Of a DNA stretch of 64,000 nucleotides, positions 53,597 to 64,000 are shown one piece after another (positions within the stretch are counted from its first letter, which is position 1; each line of letters starts with the position of its first letter). Under the pieces are notes generated by a model that searched no databases, was not told the origin of the DNA, and worked only from the letters and a program-made list of their open reading frames with translations. The translations under genes and the position numbers were made by a program. The DNA comes from Calamus simplicifolius (taxonomy: Eukaryota > Streptophyta > Magnoliopsida > Arecales > Arecaceae): positions 88,796-152,795 of the forward strand of contig UESW01001596.1 of NCBI GenBank assembly GCA_900491605.1, given 5' to 3'.

Positions 53597-56500
53597 TCAT
53601 TCGGAGAAATCATCTTCATCATCATCAATAAACTCATCATTATTCGAACTATTATCGTCATCTTCATTTGTAGGTTTGTTGGCAACATCATTGTCAATAA
53701 TAATTGGTGGTAGGTCATTTCGAACCAATTCATGACTACTGATTTCGTTATCCTCAACCATAAGGGGTATATTGGACACATGATCCTCCTGCAACACCTC
53801 TTCCTCAACCACTTCATCAACTTGGGTTATTTTAGGCATATCCCATATGTGTCGGTGTGGAAAATGTTGAACAACCCGCCAATCTTTTCCATGTTTCAAA
53901 TCAGGAAGGTAGACCACTTGTTTTGCTTGGGTCACCAAAATGAAAGGGTCATTCTTATACCACTCCGAGGTTATTCGAATGCAAGTAAAGCCATGAACCT
54001 TTTCAACTTTTTTTGTTCTTCCAGCAGTATCAGTATTATACCATGTACATTTAAAAAGGTAGACTTTATTACCATATAAATAATCAAGTTCCAAAATCTC
54101 GAACAAGCACCCGTAGAAATCAACTTCTGTACCATTATGAAAAGACTTATGAGTGATCCCATAATTTTGTGTCATCCTTTTTTCGTCACGATCCTTGCAA
54201 TGGAATCGAATTCCATTGACCACACAACTACTCCAAGACTTATAAACATCCTTTGGGCCTAATGCCAATGAGTAAAGCTCATTAGTTGCTCGAGGTGACC
54301 CAGATGATCTCAAGATCTCCATCTGCAATTTCATCATATTAACCATATATTTGATTAAGAAAGTGATTAATGGAGAAAAATATCAAATCATCACCTTAGA
54401 TCTAAACCAAACAGGGAACGTTCTTTGTTGTAGTTCCATTGAGGGATTGACATGACCTTCATTACGGAGGATCCACATATGCTCACTACAATAACAAGTA
54501 CAATATTAGTATACATGTTGAGATGAGCAAATGTAATAGATAGAAGTAGTAAGCAATTTATTATACTTACTCAAAAAATTCTTGAATATTGGCATTGTTG
54601 AGTATATACCAATGAAGCTGAAGTTTTGTTTCAGCAATATCGATATACTTTTTTCCTCCAAAACATCGAACCGGTTGTTTAAAAACCCCAACCTTTGATT
54701 CTTGAGGTACCTCTGACACATCAACATTGCGTTCAGGCCTGCTGAACTTAGTTTCTATGAGCAATATGATAACGCTTCATCGACCACATAAGCTTGAGCA
54801 ATAGAACCTTCAAGTCATGCCTTATTCCTTATATATTGCTTATAAGTACTAAGCATCTCTCCACCCCATACATCTATCTATCACCAACTGGTCCACCAAG
54901 TAAGGCTTGTTGAGGCAAATGTATGCAAAGATGCAACATAACATCAAAAAAGGCAGGAGGAAAAATTCTCTCAAACTTGCATAAAATTATAACAATCCCT
55001 CTTTCCAACTCCTTTAATTCAGTCCTCACTAACTTTTTAGAACATATTTTTTGGAAGAATAAACATAAATCAATCAATGTGGCTCAATGTCCTTTGTAAA
55101 AAAATTCAACAACCCAACAGGCGGCAACTTTTGCAAGACAATATGACAATCGTGTGTCTTCATGCCAAATAACTTCTTATCTTCAGTAAAATAACGCTTG
55201 ACATTGGAAGCATACCCATCAGGAAGTTTGACGTCCCTCATAAACTCAAAGAACTTGTCTTTCTCGGACTTAGTCAAAACAAATGAAGCTTGTGGCAATG
55301 CATTAGGTCTTGAAGGTCGTCGCACCAACCATAAATCCTTGCGTATGCCCATATTTTCCAAGTCTTTACGAGCATTCTCATTATCTTTTGTCTTTTTAGG
55401 GATGTTAAGAAGTGAAGCAAGGATGTTATCACACACGTTTTTTTCAATATGCATGACATCCAAGTTGTGCCGTAATAGTAGCTTGGACCAATATGGTAGC
55501 TCAAACAATATACTCTTCTTCGTCTAGTTGGACTCTGCCTCTGTTCGCTTTCTCTTCCTATCTGGATTGTTTGGGTGTTTTCCTGGGCAACAACAATGTA
55601 AGTTGTTTAATCGAGAAATAATCTCCTTTCTAGAGAGTTTGACTGGTGGACCACGAGTTTCTGGAAACCCATCAAATTCTTTGCTATTGCGCCACCTATG
55701 ATTTGGTTCCAACCAACGACGAGCACCAATGTAGCATCGTTTACAAGTAATGCCAACAGACGGTGTGTCATCACCACAAATAAGACAAGCCTTGTACCCA
55801 CTAGTTGACCACCCTAACAAATAAGCTAGAGCAGGAAAATCACTGATAGTCCATATAACCATGGCACGGAGGTTGAAGATCTCTTTTTTGTATGCATCAT
55901 AGGTCGTTACTCCAACATCCCATAACTCCTTCAACTCCTTAATCAAAGGACGCATAAAAACATCAAAGTCCTTTCCAGGAGATTTAGGCCCAGGAATTAG
56001 CAAACTCAGAAACATGAAAGATTGTTTCATAAGCTTCCATGTTGGTATATTGTATGGCCAAACACTATATTTACTACTCATCTGACCAAATGGATTAAAA
56101 CCGTCAGAAGCAAGAGCTAGTCGTACATTCCGACAATCAGCTGCAAAGTCAGGATACAAGTTGCAACATGCTTCCATGCTTCAGCATCGGATGGATGAGA
56201 CAAGTCTCCATCATCATCATGACAATCATGATGCCAACGCATGTCTTTTGCAGTCTTTCGTGAAGCAAACAACCTCTTCAATCTAGGAGTAATTGGAAAG
56301 TGAAATAGTCTTTTGTGAGGTACCTTCGTTTTCTTATTCTTACGTACATAACGAGGTTCATGACACACAGGACATTCTTCTTTTCCAGCATTCACCCATG
56401 AATACAAAACAATCATATTTGCACACATCATAAGTTTGATAACCCAAGCCTACATTAACCAACAAACGCTTCACTTCCCCTAACTTTCTTGGCAATCGAT

Positions 56501-57049
56501 TATTTGTGGGAAATGCATCAGCTAATAGTTCCAGAAGCATATTAAACGAGTGGTCATACCACTTGTTTAAGACTTTTATATGCATGAGTTTAATTATAAA
56601 CTCCAAAGAGGAGAATTTTGTGCACCCTTCATACAACCCACAATTAAGTTCTTCGAACATCTTATCATACCTTCTCTGATCACCATCGTTCATCTCCTCA
56701 AAAGCAACATTGGTTGCATTCTCCACATAGACATAGTTTGGCCCAACTGCATCATGGATTGCTGCTTTGATGCCTTCAGATTCTGAGGATGAGTTAGAAT
56801 ATTCTACTGCTACATGTCCAAGCTCGCCATGTTTATTCCAAACGATATAAGTTGAGAGGAAACCATAAGTACAAATGTGAGCTTGAATGCAGGCAAGGTT
56901 TGCATGAGTATATTTACACATTTGCGGCAAGGACATAATGTTTCACCATTTGAATTCAAGCAGTTACGTGCTACGTCTAGGAATTGGATAACTCCATCCT
57001 TGAAACGTTGTGACACATGATTTATTTCGTGAATCCAACTGCGATCCAT
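53597..57049 (-). pseudogene. TnpD-like CACTA transposase gene
   Basis: Minus-strand blocks occur in family order. The Transpos_assoc N-terminus (MDRSWIHEINHVSQRFKDG ... CPCRKCVN) is at 57049. Transposase_21 follows from about 56430 to 55080: NAGKEECPVCHEPRYV, LALASDGFNPFG, YNIPTWKLMKQSFMFLSLL, LIPGPKSPGKDFDVFMRPL and LLRHNLDVMHIEKNV. A DUF4218-type part lies at 55077-54500 and DUF4216 (YGCLFEILELDYLYG, WYNTDTAGRTKKV) with an acidic tail at 54346-53597. Lesions are few: a TAG after ESN at 55524 where the family usually has Trp, and frame changes near 55077 and 54880. TnpD with TnpA excises the element. Confidence 0.85.
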
Positions 57050-57059
57050 TTCTGTAGGA

Positions 57060-57235
57060 TATCAATCCAACTGAACAATTCAATTACTAGTTTCATATTT
57101 ACATGTCATCATATCATCATGTCACCATATCATATTATGACATTATGTCATATTATATCATATCAAAATATATCATATCATGTCAAAACGTGTCATATCA
57201 TGTCAGAATATAGCAAACTGTAGGTGGCACAATTT
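57060..57235. repeat. Degenerate ATCATGTC repeats upstream of TnpD
   Basis: Loose repeats of CATATCAT and CATGTCA in about 130 bp immediately 5' of the TnpD start. They could be subterminal or promoter-proximal sequence. Confidence 0.55.
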
Positions 57236-57735
57236 CATATTAAAACAATACACTTGATTTTCTTATCACAATCAAGTAATACATAGTAATGTATTAAAAT
57301 AACTTGCATATTTACCTGTGTATTAACTAGATACATCTTGGATGCTGTTGAGAAATTATTGAAACATAATTGCCCCAACTCTATTGATTTTGATGATTTC
57401 CAAAAGCCATGAATATTTAATAGAAACAATGAATTATTTATCAAATACCATGAGTTTATTTAAAAATAAAAAATATAACTATCAATGTTTACATTCAATG
57501 AGTTCTTGAATCAATTAAAACAAAAAGAATTTTTATACTTGAGATTATACTTGAGATTTCATGAATTAAACTTGAGATTTCAAAAAGAATTCTTATACTA
57601 CTCATTTGATAATCAATCTTAATGGAAAATGTCTTGAATTGATGATCAAATCAATTCTATTCAAGTCACATTTATATTTAAATTTATTTGGGATGATTTT
57701 AAAGTCTATCAGAACATTTTTCTGATTTTTGTATC
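57236..57735. other. No recognisable gene; CACTA/copia junction region
   Basis: AT-rich. The start of the copia LTR lies somewhere here or just after; I could not place a TG terminus with confidence. Confidence 0.35.
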
Positions 57736-59036
57736 GCTCCCGAGCCGACTCAAGGGTTTCCGAGTCGACTCCCCAAATGTCTGTTTTTCAATGTTGTCCT
57801 GAGTCGACACTTGAGTTTTCAAGAGTCGACCCCTGAACCTTCGCGAGCCGACTCATGGACTGTGCGAGCCGACTCGACTCAGACGGCAGAAAGGCTCATT
57901 TTTGAGCACTTCTCGAGTCGACTCCCGCATATCTCGAGTCGACCCTTGAAAGTTAGGTGTTTCTGGAATCGAGTGTTCGAGCCGACTCACGCAGTGCTCG
58001 AGCCGACTCCACGGAATCTGGACGCGATTTTTTTGGATGACACATCAGCTCCAACGGTAATATTTTTGAATAACGGCTATTTTTCTTGTTTCTAACGGCT
58101 ATATTTTGCAGAATCTATAAATAGAGGAGCCTTTTCAAATCAAAGAAAGAAAAAAAAAAAAAAAGAAAAAGAGAATATCTTTCAAAAAGAGGGAAAAACA
58201 GAGCTTTATTGGAAAAATCTTTAGTTCAAAAGAGTGATTCAAAAGGAGTGAAATCAAAGAGGAAGTTTCGTCTGCTCCAGATCATCAATCCACAAGAGTC
58301 AAAAGAAAATCCAAAAGCTTTTCAAAGATCAAATCGAAGGATTTTCAACATTCAACAAAAGGAGAAAAAGCTTCATCTCAACTCCAAAGTTTTCAAACGG
58401 TCAAGAATCTTGCTGAGGCCTGATTCAATACTTCAAGAGGAGTTAAAGAGGAGAAGGAAGAAAGCCAAAGCCACAACCATCTGCAATCTTATCAGGCTTT
58501 TCTAACCCTTTTTATACTTTATTTGTATATTTGCTCAAGGGGAGCTTTTATATTTAAACTCTTTATTTTGTTGTTTGCTGATTCAATCAGTGGATTGAAT
58601 CAGTGGAGGTTATTATACCTCGTTGCAAGCCGGAGTGCTTGTGTTGGGTTAGTTGTGAGCCCGTGAAAAACAACGTGTAGGGTTTTTGTGCTGGTAGCCC
58701 GTGTAAAACCGGCTGGGTTCGTTGTGATCCCGGAAAACAACAAGTTTGAGTTGTGAGCTTGTAAAACAACTCGGCTGTAATCTAAGAGATTATAGTGTGG
58801 ACCCAAGTGAATCTTGGGAGTGGACGTAGGTGTTGGTTGCACCGAACCACTATAAAATTATCTTGTGTTTGCCGTGCTATTTTCTCTCTCTATCTCTCTT
58901 TATTATTTGCTTGTGCATTGCTTAAAGTTAGCCTCTCACTTGCACATCTTGCTAACTAATCAACTAAAGTTAAAAAGTCTTAAATTTTTAAGAACCCAAT
59001 TCACCCCCCCCTCTTGGGTTGCCATCTGGGCCAACA
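57735..59036 (+). repeat. Copia 5' LTR (5' boundary unresolved)
   Basis: At least 1.3 kb. Positions 57738-58015 contain about ten copies of GAGTCGACTC or GAGCCGACTC. A TATA box (CTATAAATAGAGG) is at 58115, and the sequence ends in CCAACA before the PBS. Confidence 0.75.
58116..58123 (+). promoter_or_regulatory. TATA box of copia LTR
   Basis: TATAAATA followed by G, the plant consensus, about 920 bp before the LTR end. Confidence 0.75.
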
Positions 59037-59038
59037 AT

Positions 59039-59050
59039 TGGTATCAGAGC
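59039..59050 (+). other. Copia primer binding site
   Basis: TGGTATCAGAGC, complementary to the 3' end of initiator tRNA-Met, two bases after the LTR. Confidence 0.95.
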
Positions 59051-59098
59051 AAGTGCTCATTTAGAATTTGATCTCACGATCAAGGGCTAAAGATCCTT

Positions 59099-60300
59099 AT
59101 GGCAACACAAGTGGTTCATGTTTTGCTGAAGGTCATTCTACGAATAGACCTCCTTTATTTAATGGAACCAACTATTCATATTGGAAAGCTAGAATGAGAA
59201 TATTCATTCAAGCTTCTGACTATGAATTGTGGGGAGTAATAATAATGGACCTAGTACACCCACACACTTATTGATGGCACTATTGTTCCTAAGCCCGAAA
59301 GGGATTGGAATGATAATGATAGGAGAATGGCACAATTAAATGCTAAAGCCATTAACATTTTATATTGTTCCTTAGACTCTAATGAATTCAACCGAATCTC
59401 AACATGTAATTCCGCAAAAGAAATTTGGGATAGGTTGGAAATAACACATGAAGGAACAAACCAAGTAAAAGAATCAAAAATAAATATTTTGGTTCATAAA
59501 TATGAATTGTTTACAATGGAACAAACTGAAACCATCACATGCATGTTCACTAGATTCACTGATATTGTGAATGGTTTAAAAGTCTTGGAAATTTATACTA
59601 ATGCTGACCTTGTTCGCAAAATTCTTAGGTCACTTCCAAGATCGTGGGAAGCAAAGTCACAGCATCCAAGAAGCCAAAGACCTCAATGCATTACCTTTAG
59701 AGGAGCTTCTAGGATCCTAATGACCCACGAGCTGACAATGAAGCAGCATGTTGAGGAGGAAACAAAAAGAAGAAACATTGCCCTCAAAGCTGCAGAAATG
59801 GAAGAGAGCAGCAGTGATAATGATGAAGATGATGATGAAACTGCTCTCTTGGCCAAAAAATTCAGAAAGTTTATGAGAAAAAGGCCCTTCCACAAAAAGA
59901 AATTTGGAGCAAGAATGAAGGAGAAAAAGATAAGAAAAAGGACAAGGAGAAAGAAAAAGAGAAAGAGCCCTTAGTATGTTATGAGTGTAAAAAGCCAGGG
60001 CACTTTAGATATGATTGTCCTTTGCTGAAAAAGGCCTACAAGAAAAAGAAGAAAGCATACATGGCAACATGGTCTGATGAATCTTCTCGTCGAAGAAGAA
60101 GAACAAAAGGAAGTTGCAATATTGCTTCATGGCCAACACGACGACAACGACAATGAGGTAAGTTCCGAAAACTCAAATGATGAATTTACTTTTGATGAAA
60201 TGTTTGAAGCTTTCAATGAACTTATGATTGATTTTAAATCTTTGAAAAAGAAGTATAAGTTTTTGAAAAATGACCTTAGCTAAAAGTAAAAATGAATTAG
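59099..60300 (+). pseudogene. Copia gag, frameshifted
   Basis: ATG at 59099 starts gag. The frame shifts almost at once into GHSTNRPPLFNGTNYSYW and MRIFIQASDYELWGV. After another shift it reads LNAKAINILYCSLDSNEFNR and EIWDRLEITHEGTNQVKESK. An acidic/basic tail leads to the CCHC zinc knuckle CYECKKPGHFRYDC (about 59972-60015). A second, degraded knuckle (CFKCNEKGH) lies at about 60655. Gag packages the genomic RNA. At least three frame changes occur. Confidence 0.9.
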
Positions 60301-60813
60301 CTTTAGAAGTTAAGAACTTAACTAATGAAAAAGAAGAACTTAGAAAGAAAGAGATAATTTAATCAAGAAATAGATTTGTTAAATCTGAAACTAAAAACTC
60401 AACAAAAGATTTAAAAGATCAATTAGAAACTTAGCTTTAGAAAAGAACAGCAAGTTAAAGAAATGATTCTTAAAGAAAGATGTTAAAAATATAAAGACAT
60501 TGTTGAGAAATTCACCTTAAGTTCAACTAAACTAAATGATTTTAGATAGTCAAAAAGCTGTTTTTGACAAAGCTGGTTTAGGGTATAACACATTAGAAAC
60601 AAAAATCTTTAAAGAATATTTTTGTAAAAGCCAACCAAAGTAATATAACTTGTTTTAAATGTAATGAAAAAGGTCATAAATCTTTGAATGCAAAACATTA
60701 AATAATAACAAGTTAAATGTTAAAGCAAAGAAAATATGGGTTCCGAAAGGAACAATTTTTGTTGCTACTAACCATGAAGGACCCAAGAAAGCTTGGGTAC
60801 CTAAACATAAAGT

Positions 60814-61125
60814 TTGATTATATTGCAGGAATGTCTTGTAGCCAAAAGATCAAAGAAAAAGTGGTATCTTGATAGTGGCTGCTCAAGACATATGACGGGT
60901 GACAAAGATGAATTCATCACCCTAGAAGAAAAGAAAGGTGGAGTTGTGACGTTTGGCGATAACGGTAAAGGTCAAATTATGGGCCTTGGTAAAGTTCGCA
61001 TAACTCCATCTATATTTATTGATAATGTACTTTATGTTGATGGTTTAAAGCATAATCTAATTAGTATAAGCCAATTATGTGATAAAACTTTAATGTTTCA
61101 TTTAAATCTTCTATTTGCACTGTAA
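60814..61125 (+). pseudogene. Copia protease
   Basis: KKWYLDSGCSRHMTG with catalytic DSG, then VTFGDNGKGQIMGLG, IDNVLYVDGLKHNLISISQL. The 103-codon frame is open over the domain and lost at about 61100. Confidence 0.9.
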
Positions 61126-61179
61126 CTAATTCTATTGATGATAGCATTGTTTTTACTGGTTATAGACATGGCAATGTTA

Positions 61180-62000
61180 CTTAGTTGACTTAGACAAATT
61201 ATCTGAAAGTAGTCATTGCCTAATTGCTGACAATGCTAACATAAATGATATTAGTTGGTTGTGGCATCGTAGATTAGGTCATGCAAGCACACACCTTATT
61301 TCAAAACTAATTAAAATGGATTTAGTTAAAGGTTTACCTAAATTAGATTTTGAAAATAACAAAATATGTGATGCATGTCAATTTGGAAAACAAACTAGAA
61401 GTTCTTTCAAATCTAAAAATTTGTTTCAACTTCTAGGCCTTAGAGCTACTTCACATGGACCTTTTCGGACCAACTAGAACCACAAGTCTAGGAGGAAAGA
61501 AATATGGTCTAGTGATTGTAGATGATTATTCTAGATATACTTGGGTAATGTTTTTAGCTCACAAAGATGAGACTTTCTCGATATTCCTGAAATTCTTCAA
61601 GAAAGTCACAAATGAGAAAAACACTACCATAGTATCTCTAAGAAGTGATCATGGAACTGAATTTGAAAATCACTTATTTGAAAGTTTTTGCACTGAAAAT
61701 GGAATTAATCATAATTTTTCAGCCCCTAGGACTCCACAACAAAATGGTGTAGTTGAAAGAAAAATAGGACTTAGAAGACATGGCCCGTACCATGCTATGC
61801 GAAAGCAACTTACCAAAGTATTTTTGGGCGGAAGCTATTAACACAGCATGTTACATCTTAAATAGAGCTTAATAAGACCAATATTAAAGAAAACACCTTA
61901 TGAATTATGGAATGAAAGAAAACCAAATATAAAATACTTTCATGCATTTGGATGTAAATGTTTCATTCATAATAATGGTAAAAACAACTTAGGAAAATTT
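61180..62000 (+). pseudogene. Copia integrase
   Basis: Pre-integrase finger WHRRLGHASTHLISKL ... CDACQFGKQTRSSF (61259-61420), frame change, then the core with MDLFGPTRTTSLGGKKYGLV, VDDYSRYTWV, SLRSDHGTEFEN and PQQNGVVERK: the D, D and E residues are present. It degrades after 61800. Confidence 0.9.
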
Positions 62001-62319
62001 GATGCTAAATCTGATGAAGGAATTTTTCTAGGTTATTCAACAACTAGTAAAGCATATAGAATCTTTAACAAGAAAACCTTAGTAGTTGAAGAATCCATTC
62101 ATGTAGTTTTTGATGAATCTTTAGCAACTGGATCTGAAAAGATTGATGATGAGGAAGATACAAACATAATTGAAAAAGATCTTGAAAAACTTAATATTGA
62201 AGTATCTTCTGATCATGAACAAGAAGCTAAAGATGATGATTCACATAAGGACGATGATGTTAATATGATCATAATGATATAGATCTTCCAAGAGACTGGA
62301 GATATGCTTATAGTCATCC

Positions 62320-63942
62320 TAAGGAATTGATTATAGGTGATCCATCTCAAGGAATAAGAACTAGATCATATATGAGAAATATTAGTAATCATCTTGCATT
62401 TGTATCACAAATTGAACCTAAAACTATTGAAGAAGCTGAAAAAGATAATAATTGGATGTTAGCAATGCAAGAAGAATTAAATCAATTTACTAGAAATAAT
62501 GTTTGGACTTTAGTTGAAAGACCTAAAAATCATTCAGTAATAGGATCAAAATGGGTTTTTAGAAATAAACTAGATGAAAATGGCATAGTAATTAGAAACA
62601 AAGCTAGATTAGTTGCAAAAGGATATAATCAAGAAGAAGGTATTGATTTTGATGAAACCTTTGCACCTGTAGCTAGATTAGAAGCCATTAGACTTATTAC
62701 TTGCATTTGCATGTCATATGAATTTTAACTTATTTCAAATGGATGTTAAAAGCGCATTTTTAAATGGATTTATAAATGAAGAAGTTATGTAGAACAACCA
62801 CCAGGTTTTGAAGATCACGAATTTTCAAATCACGTTTTTAAATTGCACAAAGCTTTATATGGTTTGAAACAAGCACCTAGAGCTTGGTATGATAGGTTAA
62901 GTAAATTCTTAATAGAAAATGATTTTACAAGAGGAAATGTTGATAAAACATTGTTTTTGAAAAGAAAAAGTAAAGATTTACTTGTAGTACAAATATACGT
63001 AGATGACATTATTTTTGGTGCTACTAACGATTCTCTATGTCAAGAATTTGCAAAGTTGATGCAGGGAGAATTCGAGATGAGCATGATGGGAGAACTCAAC
63101 TTCTTCCTTGGACTCCAAATCAAACAAAGCAAAGAGGGAATCTTTATCAACCAAACCAAATACACAAGAGAACTACTCAAAAAGTTTGGTATGGAATCAA
63201 TGAAACCCCTCGGAACACCAATGAGTCCTTCATGCAAGCTGGACAAAGATGAAGAAGGTAAGAAGGTTGATCAAAAGTATTATCGAGGTATTATCGGATC
63301 CCTTCTTTATTTAACAGCAAGTAGACCAGATATTATGTTTTCAGTATGTTTATGTGCTAGATTTCAATCTGAACCTAAAGAATCACATTTAATAGCTGTT
63401 AAAAGAATACTAAGATACTTAAATGGAACAAAAAATGTAGGTTTATGGTATTCTAGAGACTCCACATTAAACCTAATTGCATATTCAGATTCTGATTATG
63501 CTGGATGTAAGTTAGATAGAAAAAGCACAAGTGGTGCATGCCATTTCTTAGGAAGTAACTTAATCACATGGTTTAGCAAAAAGCAAAATTCAGTTGCATT
63601 ATCAACTACTGAAGCTGAATATGTAGCAGCTGGAAGTTGCTGTGCGCAAATCCTATGGATTAAGCGACAACTTGAAGACTATGGTATCACACTTGATAAG
63701 ACACCCATAAGATGTGATAACACAGTGCAATCAATTTAACTAAAAATCCAATTCAACATTCAAGAACAAAACACATAGAAATTAGATATCATTTTATAAG
63801 AGAACATGTAGCTAATGATGAAATTTGTCTTGATTATGTAAACACTGAAGAACAATTAGCTGACATATTTACAAAACCTTTAAGCGAAGAAAGATTTTGT
63901 TATCTTAGAGGAGAGTTAGGAATTTGTAATCCTTTTGAATAG
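62320..63942 (+). pseudogene. Copia reverse transcriptase and RNase H
   Basis: 62327-62728 carries SNHLAFVSQIEPKTIEEA, NNVWTLVERPKNHSVIGSKW and DFDETFAPVARLEAIR. 62843-63739 is a 298-codon open frame with LYGLKQAPRAWYDRLSKFL, the active site QIYVDDIIFGATN, SRPDIMFSVCLCARFQ, then RNase H (AYSDSDYAGCKLDRKSTSG, LSTTEAEYVAAGSC). After one frameshift at about 63735 the end reads ADIFTKPLSEERF to a stop at 63942. Confidence 0.92.
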
Positions 63943-64000
63943 ATTTTGAAACCTTAAGGAAATATATCTAGAGTTCTTTCAATTTCTCAAAATCTTAAGG

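Larger units (their letters stand above)
49147..57720 (-). mobile_element. CACTA (En/Spm) DNA transposon, right end not seen
   Basis: The left terminus CACTACAAGATTTTTGGC starts at 49147 after TTA (the likely 3-bp target site). It is followed by about 490 bp of subterminal repeats. Genes run right to left: TnpD (57049 to 53597), then TnpA-like exons (53405 to 49951). No TAGTG terminus is visible before the copia LTR region, so the other end is either deleted or lies beyond the copia element, outside the window. Confidence 0.85.
57680..64000 (+). mobile_element. SIRE-like Ty1/copia retrotransposon, 3' LTR outside window
   Basis: The LTR ends GGGCCAACA at 59036 and is followed by the initiator-Met PBS TGGTATCAGAGC (59039-59050), then gag and pol in copia order (protease, integrase, RT, RNase H), ending at 63942. 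The window stops 58 bp later without a second LTR. The gag opening and the large LTR are like the SIRE/Maximus branch. Confidence 0.9.

Noticed and set aside
58209..58505. 98-codon Lys/Arg-rich plus-strand frame in the copia LTR
   Set aside because: Lies in the transcribed leader of the LTR after TATA; typical purine-rich LTR sequence without motif.
1..64000. tRNA, rRNA or microRNA genes
   Set aside because: I saw no cloverleaf A/B-box pair or rRNA core by eye; the tRNA-like matches are the primer binding sites only.

Overview
This window is nuclear DNA of a flowering plant, and most of it is transposable elements. The evidence is two Tat-lineage Ty3/gypsy retrotransposons, a SIRE-like Ty1/copia element, a CACTA (En/Spm) transposon, LINE remnants and one ordinary intron-containing plant gene. 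A monocot, perhaps a palm, is my guess from the feel of the element families, but the sequence alone does not fix the taxon.

Layout. 1-5489: low-gene DNA with one possible coiled-coil exon on the minus strand and a degenerate minisatellite split by a LINE fragment. 5495-22969: a complete Tat-type gypsy element (E1; 17.5 kb, target duplication TTCAT). 22975-24638: AT-rich upstream DNA. 24639-27227: the only intact cellular gene, a two-exon GT61 (DUF563) glycosyltransferase. 27334-28026: inverted small-LTR remnants with a PBS-like site. 28032-44124: a second complete Tat element of the same family (E2; 16.1 kb, target duplication AGACT) in the same orientation. 44125-49146: TE fragments, AT-rich DNA and an L1-type LINE remnant on the minus strand. 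49147 to about 57700: a CACTA transposon with its left terminus, subterminal repeats, TnpA-like exons and a TnpD gene, all on the minus strand. About 57700-64000: a 5'-anchored SIRE-like copia element whose 3' LTR lies outside the window.

Most unusual feature. Between pol and the 3' LTR, both gypsy elements carry a large antisense compartment (about 10 kb in E1, 8.7 kb in E2). In the same order in both, it holds four minus-strand units: a roughly 900-codon gene with an apparent PF04195-type ('putative gypsy type transposon') N-terminus, two paralogous coiled-coil ORFs of about 100 codons, and a possible 50-codon micro-ORF. Each has a TATA-like box on the minus strand at a similar distance in both elements. 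The large gene is broken by three short GT-AG introns at equivalent positions and phases in E1 and E2. Antisense introns would not be lost during retrotransposition of the plus-strand RNA, which could explain their survival. Palindromic tandem arrays separate the units; in E1 the largest has higher-order AB and ABB structure.

State of the genes. Both gypsy pol genes are dead: E1 mainly through C-to-T/G-to-A stops plus indels, E2 mainly through single-base losses in homopolymers that may be partly sequencing error. CACTA TnpD has few lesions. Copia pol is frameshifted repeatedly. Only the GT61 gene looks fully functional.
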